Assembly: GCF_019752095.1 (NCBI RefSeq)
Contig: NZ_JAIEMO010000008.1
Coordinates: 62,001-126,000, forward strand
Direction of reading: 5' to 3'
DNA from: Nitrosomonas sp.
Lineage (GTDB): Bacteria; Pseudomonadota; Gammaproteobacteria; Burkholderiales; Nitrosomonadaceae
Length of the DNA: 64,000 bases
Position numbers and translations under genes: made by a program. This document shows, piece after piece, positions 28,615 through 36,227 of this stretch. How positions within the stretch are numbered: the stretch's first letter is position 1; each line of letters opens with the position of its first letter. Under the pieces are notes generated by a model that was not told the origin of the DNA, did no database searches, and saw nothing but the letters and a program-made list of their open reading frames with translations.

Positions 28615-29856
28615 CTAACTTGAGCTAAGCTGCTCGAAAATTCTGAATCCAGCGACATAAGTACCAATCGCAGAACCCAATGTAGATAAAATAAAAATCA
28701 GCAAGATACGAGTTACCCGATTGCTCCACCAGCCTTTCAATGTGGTTGTGTCAGTTCTGAGTCGGTTAAAATCGCCAACTTTCGGCTTGCGCAAATAAGT
28801 TTCTACGGCGGCCACTACCATACCTGCGCCAATGGTTGGATTGAGTGATGTTAGCGGAGCTGCCAGAAAAGCGGTCAGAATCGAGAGCGGATGCGCAAAA
28901 GCTATCGCTGCACCAAGCGCCGAAAGTCCGCCATTGATCACTATCCAGCTAACGACCATAGCTGTTCCCAGTTCCGGGCTGCGCATAAAGCCAATAACAA
29001 ATCCTGTAAGTATGAGTGCAACAATCAGCCATGGTATAAATTTGAGCCATTGCGAGGAAGGGGGAATAGTATCCAATTGTGCAATTCGCTCTTCCGGATG
29101 GGTGATGCTTTGTGTCTCAAGCTGCTGCGCCATGCCATTCAGGTGGCCGGCGCCGATCACTGCGAGGATATGCTGGTAGTTATTTTCTTTGCTTTCTTTG
29201 AGTAGGCGGGCGGACATATATTCATCGCGCTCACTGATGAGGGGATGAAATAGATCTTTTTCATTTTCGGCGAATTGTGAAAAAGAACTTTCCAGAACAT
29301 CACCTTCTTTGAGTTTCTCAATTTCCTCGGCGCTGAATTTTTCTTTGCTGATGACACTGCCTATCAAACCGGCAAAAAGATTCATGCGCTTCCACCAGGG
29401 AACGTTGTGATAAATCCGTTTCATCGTTGTGCCGATTTCTCGATCTATCAATAAAACTGGTAATTTAGCATCTTGTGCATCTTTAATGGCGACACGCATT
29501 TCAGCGCCCGGCTCAATACCGAACTGTTCCGCCATACGCTGTTGGAAGGCGCCTAATGCGAGACTGGCAGCGACCATGCTGGCTTGTCCTTTTTTGATTA
29601 CTTGGAATAGATCCATTTTAGCCATAGCGTCGGGGTTGACGATGACTTTGTGTCGGCTTGGGCACAATTCAACTGCCACCGCATCATAATTTCCCGTCGC
29701 AATTAACTCCTGCACCTTATCTGCGCTCGCTTTTGAGACATGCGCAGTTCCCAGTAATGTGATGCTGCAGTTGTTGACTTTAATGGTTTTGATTGGCTCA
29801 GCATGAATGCTAGATATGCCCGGTTCTTCAGTAGGTTGCTCTTCAATATTGACCAT
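28615..29856 (-). CDS. TraB/PrgY-family membrane protein
   Basis: 413 residues. An N-terminal TraB domain (about 28-245) holds the family motifs LLGTAHVSKASADKV and AVELCPSRH, and later IGAGHLNGMA, a GxH motif compatible with a metal-dependent (TIKI/PrgY-like) hydrolase. Three or four membrane segments follow (about 265-410). PrgY in Enterococcus limits a peptide pheromone; the bacterial chromosomal homologues are uncharacterised. The start is ATG 29856. The 6-bp gap to the ABC exporter suggests a shared task, perhaps processing and export, but this is inference. Confidence 0.85.
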   Translation of the reverse strand: MVNIEEQPTEEPGISSIHAEPIKTIKVNNCSITLLGTAHVSKASADKVQELIATGNYDAVAVELCPSRHKVIVNPDAMAKMDLFQVIKKGQASMVAASLALGAFQQRMAEQFGIEPGAEMRVAIKDAQDAKLPVLLIDREIGTTMKRIYHNVPWWKRMNLFAGLIGSVISKEKFSAEEIEKLKEGDVLESSFSQFAENEKDLFHPLISERDEYMSARLLKESKENNYQHILAVIGAGHLNGMAQQLETQSITHPEERIAQLDTIPPSSQWLKFIPWLIVALILTGFVIGFMRSPELGTAMVVSWIVINGGLSALGAAIAFAHPLSILTAFLAAPLTSLNPTIGAGMVVAAVETYLRKPKVGDFNRLRTDTTTLKGWWSNRVTRILLIFILSTLGSAIGTYVAGFRIFEQLSSS

Positions 29857-29894
29857 GGGTTATTGGATGAAAATAAATCATTAAGGAATGGCGG

Positions 29895-30071
29895 ATGATA
29901 CCAGTATTGCATAACAGTACAGTAGTTATCACGACGATAGCTAGAGTGGATGAAATTTGGGTAAGGTTGAGTGATGGAGCAAAAGCATTGGTAGATGTAA
30001 AGAGTTGTGGTATCGGTGTACAATTCAACAAAATAGATGGTAGTGTGATAGTTATTTGCACGCATAAATAA
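29895..30071 (+). CDS. Small 58-residue ORF
   Basis: ATG 29895 to TAA 30071, with AAGGAA 6 nt upstream. The product is MIPVLHNSTVVITTIARVDE... through RLSDGAKALVDVKSCGIGVQ to ...ICTHK. It alternates hydrophobic and polar residues like a small beta-barrel and has good codon texture. It ends 22 bp before the lipoprotein gene and could share its transcript. Antisense frames here are also open, so expression is unproven. I recognise no family. Confidence 0.5.
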   Translation: MIPVLHNSTVVITTIARVDEIWVRLSDGAKALVDVKSCGIGVQFNKIDGSVIVICTHK

Positions 30072-30093
30072 ATACGAGGGAAAAGTAATTGTC

Positions 30094-30537
30094 ATGAAGA
30101 AACTTTTTACTGTTGTTCTTTTTGCCGCAGCTATTATGTTGTCTGGTTGTGTGTCTTCATCAGAAAAACTTAATTCGCCTTATATATCACCCGCACAATT
30201 TCAGACTTATAGCTGCGCCGAATTATTGGCTGAGATTGAGCGAATTCAAGCTAGAGTCAGTCAGTTAACAGGTAAATCAAATGGCAATGCGTCGACCAAT
30301 GATAAGTTGACGTTAGATGCAGATTTATCACTTTCATGGGCAGCGTTATTTGCGTTGGCGGGAACTAAAGAGCAAGAAGCTGAATATGCGCAACTTAAAA
30401 GTGAGTATGATGCGATACAACAATGGGCGGCTATTAAACAGTGTCCGGGTGTGATTCCTCCCGCTGAAAAACCTCCTGAATTTGATCCCGATCTGGTGGA
30501 GACAATTATACCAAATCCGGTCGCTAGTCAAAGGTAG
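30094..30537 (+). CDS. Outer-membrane lipoprotein, hypothetical
   Basis: 147 residues with a lipoprotein signal (MKKLFTVVLFAAAIMLSGC; Cys19 is the lipidation site). Residue +2 is Val, which does not retain proteins in the inner membrane. The mature part has two paired Cys (YSCAELL and IKQCPG), helical stretches (AELLAEIERIQARVSQLTG, EQEAEYAQLKSEYDAIQQW) and a Pro-rich tail. Small lipoproteins of this layout are common and uncharacterised. The 3' end overlaps the convergent hypX gene by 10 bp. Confidence 0.75.
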   Translation: MKKLFTVVLFAAAIMLSGCVSSSEKLNSPYISPAQFQTYSCAELLAEIERIQARVSQLTGKSNGNASTNDKLTLDADLSLSWAALFALAGTKEQEAEYAQLKSEYDAIQQWAAIKQCPGVIPPAEKPPEFDPDLVETIIPNPVASQR

Positions 30538-32273
30538 CTGTGATGGAGCCGTGTGTTGTTGATAGAGGTTTGTGAAAATCGGCGATGCTGGGCAAGGTAG
30601 CGGGGTGTCCAAGCATGGGGGCTTTTGTGCACAAAATGATAACGTGCGACGTGATAACTGGGGTCAAAGCCATAGAAATTTAGTTGCATATGCTTAAGTT
30701 CATGATCACGGTAGCTCTGTAATGGCTTTTGCTGCTCGTCCGATTGGCGCTGATGTATTTTTTTTTGCAGGAGCGACGGGAAATCTAGGCGAGCTGCGAG
30801 TGTTTCTGCAATGCTCATTATTTTTTTTCTGAAATCTTCCGGATTTAAATTGAAGCAGTCATCAATCAGTCCAATATTTCTGGCTTCTGTGGCGCCGACA
30901 GGGAGGCGATTTTGTATCAATAATTTCGCATTCGATGAACTGACTCTCCGAGGTAATAAATAGGTCCAGTACTCCGAGCCGTAAAGGTTTCCCATGCTTT
31001 TATAATGCGGGTTCAGGATGATACTGGCGCGCGTAAAAATATAATCAGCAGCCAGTGATAAGAAGACTCCTCCAGCACCAGCATTGCCTTGCAGTGCTGC
31101 AATCGTGAGCTGTCGATTGCTAGTAATGATGGTTTGTACCAGATTGTTCATGGCATTGATATTGCACCAGGATTCATCGGCAGGGCTGGTGGCATTCTCG
31201 ATATGATTGAGATGAATGCCGTTGCACCAGAAATCAGATCCGCCCATTAGCACGATAACGCGAACTTTGCGTTCAGTCGCCGCGAGATATGCATCTCGCA
31301 GGCGATCGCATTGCGTGGTATCCATAGCGCCGTTATAAAATACAAAGTGCAGGTAACCGACATCATTCTTCTGCTCAAACCAAATATCACGATAGGTTTC
31401 ACTCAGCTTTACTGCAAAGGGGTCTGAGGGTATTTCGGGTACATCATCTAGGTGATTCTTTAAAACCATAGTAGCAGCCAGTTTAAAAGTCTGTTCAGTG
31501 CCATTTTTACGTTTCAAATGACCAATCCACACTGCGCCATCAATGGTAGCACGGCAAATCGCATTATTGCGTTTGGCTATGATGGTTCCTGGTTCACCAG
31601 TCAGTTTTTCTTCATGGTGGGCATCAAACAGATAATAAGATTCACCAAGCAGCGTATCGAGTACCCCAGGAAATCCATCGGCAGCATGAATTTTTCTTAT
31701 AACAGTGAGTGTTGTGTCCTGTTGCCAGTCGATGCTACGATCAATTTGTCGGATCGGGCTATGTAAGCAGCCATGCACATCCGAATGTGAGTAATCCAAT
31801 AGGGTGGGACGATATGATCTGGATAAAAAACGTTTTATTGCTGTCAGTGCTGCGCCGGTTGCAGCCTCAACGACTTCATGGCGATATAAGCTGCTTTTGC
31901 TGGCGTAGCGCAGCGGAAAAAATTCTGTTGCCCAGATATCACCGGCATCCATTTCAGCATTGGCTTGTAATACTGTTACTCCCCATTCTGATTGATTTTC
32001 CATGATGGCCCAATCCAGCGCGGATGGACCGCGATCTCCGACAATTCCCGGATGCACGATAAAACAGGTTAGTTTGCGCCAGATTGTTTCAGGGATGGCC
32101 CTTTTCAGAAAGGGCGCAATAATCAGATCAGGCTGAAACAGCTCGACAGCTTCACAGGTGACAGCATCGTTAATATCAAATTCAATTGAAATGTCGTGCC
32201 CGAGCTGGGTTAACTCAACAAACAAGCGTTGTGTCAGGCAGTTGAAGCTGTGTGTGAGGAATAGAATTTTCAA
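30528..32273 (-). CDS. hypX: Hydrogenase maturation protein HypX (HoxX)
   Basis: A 581-residue two-domain enzyme. The N-terminal half is a formyl-THF transferase-like domain (IVHPGIVGDRGPSALDWAIM, VLQANAEMDAGDIWATEF). The C-terminal half is an enoyl-CoA hydratase/crotonase-like domain (VIVLMGGSDFWCNGIHLN, AALQGNAGAGGVFLSLAADY). HypX produces the CO ligand of the NiFe active site from a formyl donor and is found with O2-tolerant [NiFe] hydrogenases made under air. It lies 10 bp downstream of hypE, the last of four hyp genes. No hydrogenase structural genes are in the window. Confidence 0.92.
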   Translation of the reverse strand: MKILFLTHSFNCLTQRLFVELTQLGHDISIEFDINDAVTCEAVELFQPDLIIAPFLKRAIPETIWRKLTCFIVHPGIVGDRGPSALDWAIMENQSEWGVTVLQANAEMDAGDIWATEFFPLRYASKSSLYRHEVVEAATGAALTAIKRFLSRSYRPTLLDYSHSDVHGCLHSPIRQIDRSIDWQQDTTLTVIRKIHAADGFPGVLDTLLGESYYLFDAHHEEKLTGEPGTIIAKRNNAICRATIDGAVWIGHLKRKNGTEQTFKLAATMVLKNHLDDVPEIPSDPFAVKLSETYRDIWFEQKNDVGYLHFVFYNGAMDTTQCDRLRDAYLAATERKVRVIVLMGGSDFWCNGIHLNHIENATSPADESWCNINAMNNLVQTIITSNRQLTIAALQGNAGAGGVFLSLAADYIFTRASIILNPHYKSMGNLYGSEYWTYLLPRRVSSSNAKLLIQNRLPVGATEARNIGLIDDCFNLNPEDFRKKIMSIAETLAARLDFPSLLQKKIHQRQSDEQQKPLQSYRDHELKHMQLNFYGFDPSYHVARYHFVHKSPHAWTPRYLAQHRRFSQTSINNTRLHHSYL

Positions 32274-32283
32274 TTTGCAAGGC

Positions 32284-33342
32284 TTAGCAGATACGCGGTA
32301 ATTGCTCGCCGTTTAACCAATCAACGACACGTTTGCCACCAAAACGAGTTTGCATTTGCACAAAGCAATGCGTGTCTTCGATGATTTCACCCACTATGGC
32401 GGCATTTTTGCCCAGTGGGTGGGTTTGCATCACAGTTAGCAAATTTTCAGCATCCTCCGCTGCGCAGATTGCAATAAGCTTACCTTCATTGGCAATATAC
32501 AATGGATCGAAGCCTAGAAATTCGCAGGCAGCTTGGACTTGTTCGTGAATAGGTAGTTTATTTTCATAGAGCATCATTCCTACCGATGATTGCTGTGCGA
32601 TTTCGTTGAGTGCTGCGGCAACGCCGCCGCGCGTAGGGTCACGCAGTACGTGGATGTTTGGTGTTGCGCTGATCATTGTGGCGACCAGATCATGCAAGGC
32701 GGCGGTATCGGATTCAATGTTAGTTTGAAAAGACAAATTTTCACGCGACGCCATGACGGCGATACCGTGATCTCCCAAAGTGCCGGATACTAAAATTTTG
32801 TCGCCAGGCCGCGCATTCTCGCTGGAGATATTTATACCTTCCGGGACCATGCCAATTCCGGTTGTGGTGATGAATACACCGTCACCACTGCCTTTCTCTA
32901 CCACCTTGGTATCACCGGTAACAATGGGTACTCTGGCTGCTTTTGTCGCTTGCGCCATGGAATCAACAATGCGCTTCAAATCAGCCAGCGGGAAACCTTC
33001 CTCCAGAATAAAGCTGGCAGCCAGATAACAAGGCTTGGCACCGGACATGGCGACGTCATTGATGGTGCCATGAATCGATAAGCTACCAATATCTCCGCCG
33101 GGGAAAAATAAGGGCGTTATCACATGGCTGTCAGTAGATATGACCATACGTCCATTAAAACCCGGAAAGCAAGCTTGATCATTCATTGGTCTTAAGAATT
33201 CATTATCGAACGCTGCAACAAACATCTGTTGAATCAACTGTGCCATCGAGCGACCACCGCCGCCATGGACCATCTCGATACAGCCATGTTTCAAGTCAAG
33301 CGCGCGCGTGTAACCAAATTTGACTTTTACTTTGTTGGGCAT
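32284..33342 (-). CDS. hypE: Hydrogenase maturation protein HypE
   Basis: 352 residues. HypE dehydrates the thiocarboxamide on its C-terminal Cys to thiocyanate, the source of the cyanide ligands of the NiFe site. An AIR-synthase-like fold is visible (VHGGGGRSMAQLI, GDTKVVEKGSGDGVF, LRDPTRGGVAAALNEIA), and the protein ends in the required PRIC. The start is ATG 33342, whose A is the last base of the hypD stop codon (TAATG). The open frame upstream of it lies in hypD and is not HypE-like. HypF, its carbamoylating partner, is not in the window. Confidence 0.95.
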   Translation of the reverse strand: MPNKVKVKFGYTRALDLKHGCIEMVHGGGGRSMAQLIQQMFVAAFDNEFLRPMNDQACFPGFNGRMVISTDSHVITPLFFPGGDIGSLSIHGTINDVAMSGAKPCYLAASFILEEGFPLADLKRIVDSMAQATKAARVPIVTGDTKVVEKGSGDGVFITTTGIGMVPEGINISSENARPGDKILVSGTLGDHGIAVMASRENLSFQTNIESDTAALHDLVATMISATPNIHVLRDPTRGGVAAALNEIAQQSSVGMMLYENKLPIHEQVQAACEFLGFDPLYIANEGKLIAICAAEDAENLLTVMQTHPLGKNAAIVGEIIEDTHCFVQMQTRFGGKRVVDWLNGEQLPRIC

Positions 33343-34496
33343 TAATTCTCCGATGTTGCAGGATGTGTATGATTTTTTTCGCGAAAGCGACCATAACTGT
33401 AATGAGCGGCGCAAGCGCCCTCCGAGGACACCATGCAGGAACCGATCGGGTTCTCGGGGGTGCAGACTGTTCCAAAAATTTTGCAATCTTGCGGCCGTTT
33501 GACTCCGCGTAAAATGGCGCCGCATTCGCAAGCTTTGTTGTCGGCGATCGATAGTGCTGGAATTTGAAAACGACATTCTGCATCAAAGTCGGCATAGCCT
33601 GATTTGATTTTTAGCGCGCTGTAGGGCACTAATCCCAGGCCGCGCCATTCGAAGACTCGACGCAATTCGAATACTTCAGCTACGAGTGATTGCGCTTTGA
33701 TGTTTCCGGTTGGCAAAACTGCCCGAGTAAATTCGTTCTCAACTTCTGCGCGGCCTGAATTGATTTGGCGTATTAGCATCAGTATGGCTTGCATTACATC
33801 GAGAGGTTCGAAGCCTGCAATGACAACAGGTTTCTGAAATTCTTCGGCAAAATATTCGTAGGGGCGGCTGCCAATTACAACGGATACATGGGCTGGTCCG
33901 ATAAAGCCATCTAATGGAACTACGCCAAATTCGCGGACTTCAGGTGACTGCAGAATATGGGAAATCGCTGAGGGTGTCAGGACGTGATTGCAAAATACCT
34001 TGAAATTATCCAGACCAAGCGCTTGTGCTTGTTTGATTGCAACAGCCGTCGGCGGTGTGGTGGTTTCAAATCCAATGGCAAAAAATACCACCTGATGTTG
34101 CGGATTCTCTTGTGCAATTTTTATCGCATCTGCGCTGGAGTAAATCATACGCACGTCTGCACCTCGTGCTTTTGCTTTCTGTAAACTTATGCCGCTTGCA
34201 GTGGGTATGCGCAACATATCACCGTAACTGCATAATATCAGATCCTTTGTCTGAGCCAGTTGGATTGCATTTTCCACGCGGCCCATAGGTAAAACGCATA
34301 CTGGACAACCAGGGCCATGAATCATGTGCACATTGTCTGGTAATAGGTCGACTAGACCGAAACGCGAGATGGCGTGTGTATGGCCGCCACAAAATTCCAT
34401 GAAATGGTAATGACGTAGAGGGTTTGCTTCAGCTGCGATATTGGTTGCGATGTTCTGTGCTAAAGTGCCTTCACGGAATTCATTAATGTATTTCAT
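33342..34496 (-). CDS. hypD: Hydrogenase maturation protein HypD
   Basis: 384 residues. HypD carries a [4Fe-4S] cluster and is the scaffold on which, with HypC, the Fe(CN)2CO unit is built. Conserved Cys motifs are present: EFCGGHTHAISR, IHGPGCPVCVLP, FFAIGFETTTPPTA and the C-terminal cluster ligands (ACECGAILRG, VCTPENPIGSCMVSSEGAC). Length is normal. It begins 23 bp after hypC and shares one base with the start of hypE. Confidence 0.96.
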   Translation of the reverse strand: MKYINEFREGTLAQNIATNIAAEANPLRHYHFMEFCGGHTHAISRFGLVDLLPDNVHMIHGPGCPVCVLPMGRVENAIQLAQTKDLILCSYGDMLRIPTASGISLQKAKARGADVRMIYSSADAIKIAQENPQHQVVFFAIGFETTTPPTAVAIKQAQALGLDNFKVFCNHVLTPSAISHILQSPEVREFGVVPLDGFIGPAHVSVVIGSRPYEYFAEEFQKPVVIAGFEPLDVMQAILMLIRQINSGRAEVENEFTRAVLPTGNIKAQSLVAEVFELRRVFEWRGLGLVPYSALKIKSGYADFDAECRFQIPALSIADNKACECGAILRGVKRPQDCKIFGTVCTPENPIGSCMVSSEGACAAHYSYGRFREKNHTHPATSEN

Positions 34497-34519
34497 GTCG
34501 TGTTGTTCGCTTTATCGAA

Positions 34520-34750
34520 TCAGGGGCTTCTGTTGATGGAGGAGATTTCAGCAAACATTGCTAGAGTCAGTTCTGCTTCTGCCGGGTCCAGTTTTTGTAG
34601 TGCAAAACCTGCATGTAAAATAATATAATCTCCAGGAACAATATCTTCGACGAGTGCCAGAGAGATTTCTTTGTGAATGCCGCTTATATTTACTAGCGCA
34701 TGATTGTTAGCTGTCAATTGCTCAACGTAGGCAGGAATAGCGAGACACAT
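34520..34750 (-). CDS. hypC: Hydrogenase maturation chaperone HypC
   Basis: 76 residues beginning MCLAIPAYVEQL. Cys2, exposed after Met removal, binds the iron unit and the large-subunit precursor. The OB-fold core (VNISGIHKEISLALVED, PGDYIILHAGFALQKLD) and the acidic tail are typical. It is first gene of the hypC-D-E-X unit and is divergent from an L,D-transpeptidase gene 76 bp away. Confidence 0.95.
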   Translation of the reverse strand: MCLAIPAYVEQLTANNHALVNISGIHKEISLALVEDIVPGDYIILHAGFALQKLDPAEAELTLAMFAEISSINRSP

Positions 34751-34780
34751 ACGCGTTTAATGTGAGTTTCTAGAAGCTGA

Positions 34781-34795
34781 AATTATGACATAATT
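34781..34795. promoter_or_regulatory. Palindrome in the hypC / L,D-transpeptidase promoter region
   Basis: AATTATG-A-CATAATT is a perfect 7-bp inverted repeat with a 1-nt centre, located between the divergent starts at 34750 and 34827. It may be an operator for either gene. It does not match an FNR/ANR box. Confidence 0.35.
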
Positions 34796-34826
34796 AATCA
34801 TTCCAACTAACGAATAGACTTGAAAA

Positions 34827-35402
34827 GTGATTTGGCTAAATTTTCTTAGATATTTCTTAAAAATTTTGATAATTGGATTGTTTGTCTTTTCAGTTATGCA
34901 AAATACTGTTCGAGCTGATAACGGAGTATGGATTGATGTAGATACGGCAGAACAAACATTGTTAGTGATGCAAGGCGATAGTGTTAAAGCAATTTTTGAG
35001 AATGTCGCCATTGGCCGTTATGGCACTACTTGGTCTAAGGTGACTAAAGATGACAAAACACCTCTGGGTAGATTTAGAGTCGGCTGGGTTAATGAGAAAA
35101 GCCGCTATTATCGTTTTTTTGGTCTTAATTATCCCAATCTTGACACGGCAAATCGTGCGTTGGAAGAAAATAGGATTGACGAAGAAACGTGGTTGTCAAT
35201 CAAGCAAGCAAAAAGTAGAGGCAGAACACCTCCACAGGATACATCGCTTGGTGGGCATATCGGAATACATGGTATTGGAAGAGGCGATCAAGAAGTTCAT
35301 CATAAATACAACTGGACAAATGGTTGTGTTGCGTTGACAAATGAGCAAATAGATCAGCTGGGTAAATGGATTAAACCTGGTATATGGGTGAACATCCGTT
35401 AG
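34827..35402 (+). CDS. L,D-transpeptidase (YkuD family), small
   Basis: 191 residues with an N-terminal membrane or signal segment (about 5-24; FLRYFLKILIIGLFVFSVM) and a YkuD catalytic domain. The active-site pattern is complete: GIHGIGRGD with the conserved His, then the nucleophile in NWTNGCVALTN. Such enzymes make 3-3 crosslinks or attach Braun lipoprotein to peptidoglycan. The start appears to be GTG 34827, without a strong Shine-Dalgarno. The Lpp-like gene begins 272 bp downstream, which makes lipoprotein anchoring a natural guess. Confidence 0.87.
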   Translation: MIWLNFLRYFLKILIIGLFVFSVMQNTVRADNGVWIDVDTAEQTLLVMQGDSVKAIFENVAIGRYGTTWSKVTKDDKTPLGRFRVGWVNEKSRYYRFFGLNYPNLDTANRALEENRIDEETWLSIKQAKSRGRTPPQDTSLGGHIGIHGIGRGDQEVHHKYNWTNGCVALTNEQIDQLGKWIKPGIWVNIR

Positions 35403-35623
35403 CAGTAGTATACCCAATTCATATGATTTTTATGACTTTGTTGTTAGCTGCTTGAGTTTAAACCTGCAGAAGAATATGCAATTTTATTATACGCTTAATG
35501 TATAACTTGTTGTGTTTGTAGCTAGGCTGTTGGTAAATTTGTCATAAAATCCATTTATTTTGCGAAAGAAATCGGATAAGATTCCAATGTGTTGCTGGTA
35601 TTTTCTATCAGCAGCTAGTAAAG

Positions 35624-35653
35624 TTGTGGATATTTGTGCATATTGAATAGAAT
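35624..35653 (+). promoter_or_regulatory. Putative promoter of the Lpp-like gene
   Basis: TTGTGG (35624-35629) and TAGAAT (35648-35653) are separated by 18 bp and lie about 20 bp before a good Shine-Dalgarno (GAGGAG, 35662-35667) of the lipoprotein gene. The match to sigma-70 boxes is fair. Confidence 0.5.
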
Positions 35654-35673
35654 AAACAACTGAGGAGATCGGA

Positions 35674-35964
35674 ATGAAAGGAAAAATTCAGCATCCAGTA
35701 CGTATGTTAACACTGGCAGTAGTGGCAGGTGCTTTTATTGGATTGACGGGTTGTGCTACGACTGGTCAATTAGAAGAATTGCAAAATAAACATATCGCTG
35801 ATATTGCTTCTGCGAAGGCTGATGCAGCTGCTGCTAAACAAGCTGCGGATGCTGCCAATGCAAAAGCAAATGATGCAGTGCGTATTGCAGACGAAGCAAA
35901 CAGACGTTCATTGGATACAGAATCAAAAATAGATCGTATGTTTAAGAAAGCTATGCATAAATAA
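35674..35964 (+). CDS. Braun-type (Lpp/OprI-like) lipoprotein
   Basis: 96 residues. The signal peptide ends in the lipobox GLTGC (Cys27). The mature part is an Ala-rich helix with heptad spacing (IASAKADAAAAKQAADAANA), the alanine-zipper pattern of OprI/Lpp that forms a trimeric coiled coil. The chain ends in Lys (KKAMHK), the residue that L,D-transpeptidases join to peptidoglycan in E. coli Lpp. The promoter and a strong terminator bracket it as a single-gene unit. Two L,D-transpeptidase genes flank it. Confidence 0.85.
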   Translation: MKGKIQHPVRMLTLAVVAGAFIGLTGCATTGQLEELQNKHIADIASAKADAAAAKQAADAANAKANDAVRIADEANRRSLDTESKIDRMFKKAMHK

Positions 35965-35984
35965 TCAGTTAATTGTTATTGTAT

Positions 35985-36017
35985 TCAAAAAACCCCTCTT
36001 TGGAGGGGTTTTTTTTA
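35985..36017. terminator. Rho-independent terminator after the Lpp-like gene
   Basis: AACCCCTC (35991-35998) pairs with GAGGGGTT (36003-36010) around TTTG. An A-run precedes and eight T follow, so it can stop transcripts from both directions. It lies 21 bp after the lipoprotein stop. Confidence 0.9.
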
Positions 36018-36023
36018 TCATAT

Positions 36024-36181
36024 TTATAATGGCTATGTAACAGTTTAACTGCTGATTTTTTCAGTGCCCTGATAATAAATGACTTTTTGATTGCATAAAA
36101 CTACATAGCCAATTGATTATAAATAAACCATGTGATTCTATAAGTCATTTTCAATAATTAGTTGTGACATAGCCTTTATAA
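36024..36181. repeat. Nested inverted-repeat element, about 158 bp
   Basis: The outer arms 36024-36042 and 36163-36181 match at 17 of 19 positions as an inverted repeat (TTATAATGGCTATGTAACA and its partner). A third copy of the core (CATAGCC) lies at about 36103-36109, in the right-arm orientation. Inside, AAATGACTT near 36078 pairs with AAGTCATTT near 36142. No ORF is present. It could be a small non-autonomous element or a structured RNA. Confidence 0.5.
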
Positions 36182-36227
36182 TTATTAAACTGTCGCTTTG
36201 TGTGGTTGGCGTAGAAAGCGTGGAAAA

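Noticed and set aside
29703..30095. Minus-strand ORF of 130 codons across the traB start and the gap
   Set aside because: It overlaps traB out of frame, has low-complexity Thr/Tyr-rich composition and opposes the better small ORF on the plus strand.
33343..33576. N-terminal extension of HypE
   Set aside because: The frame is open upstream, but it lies within hypD, is Arg-rich and unlike HypE. The TAATG junction at 33342 gives a normal 352-residue protein.
35521..35545. AGGCTGTTGGTAAATTT near the lpp promoter as a second copy of the 54717 element end
   Set aside because: Only a short stretch matches and no partner inverted repeat lies nearby.
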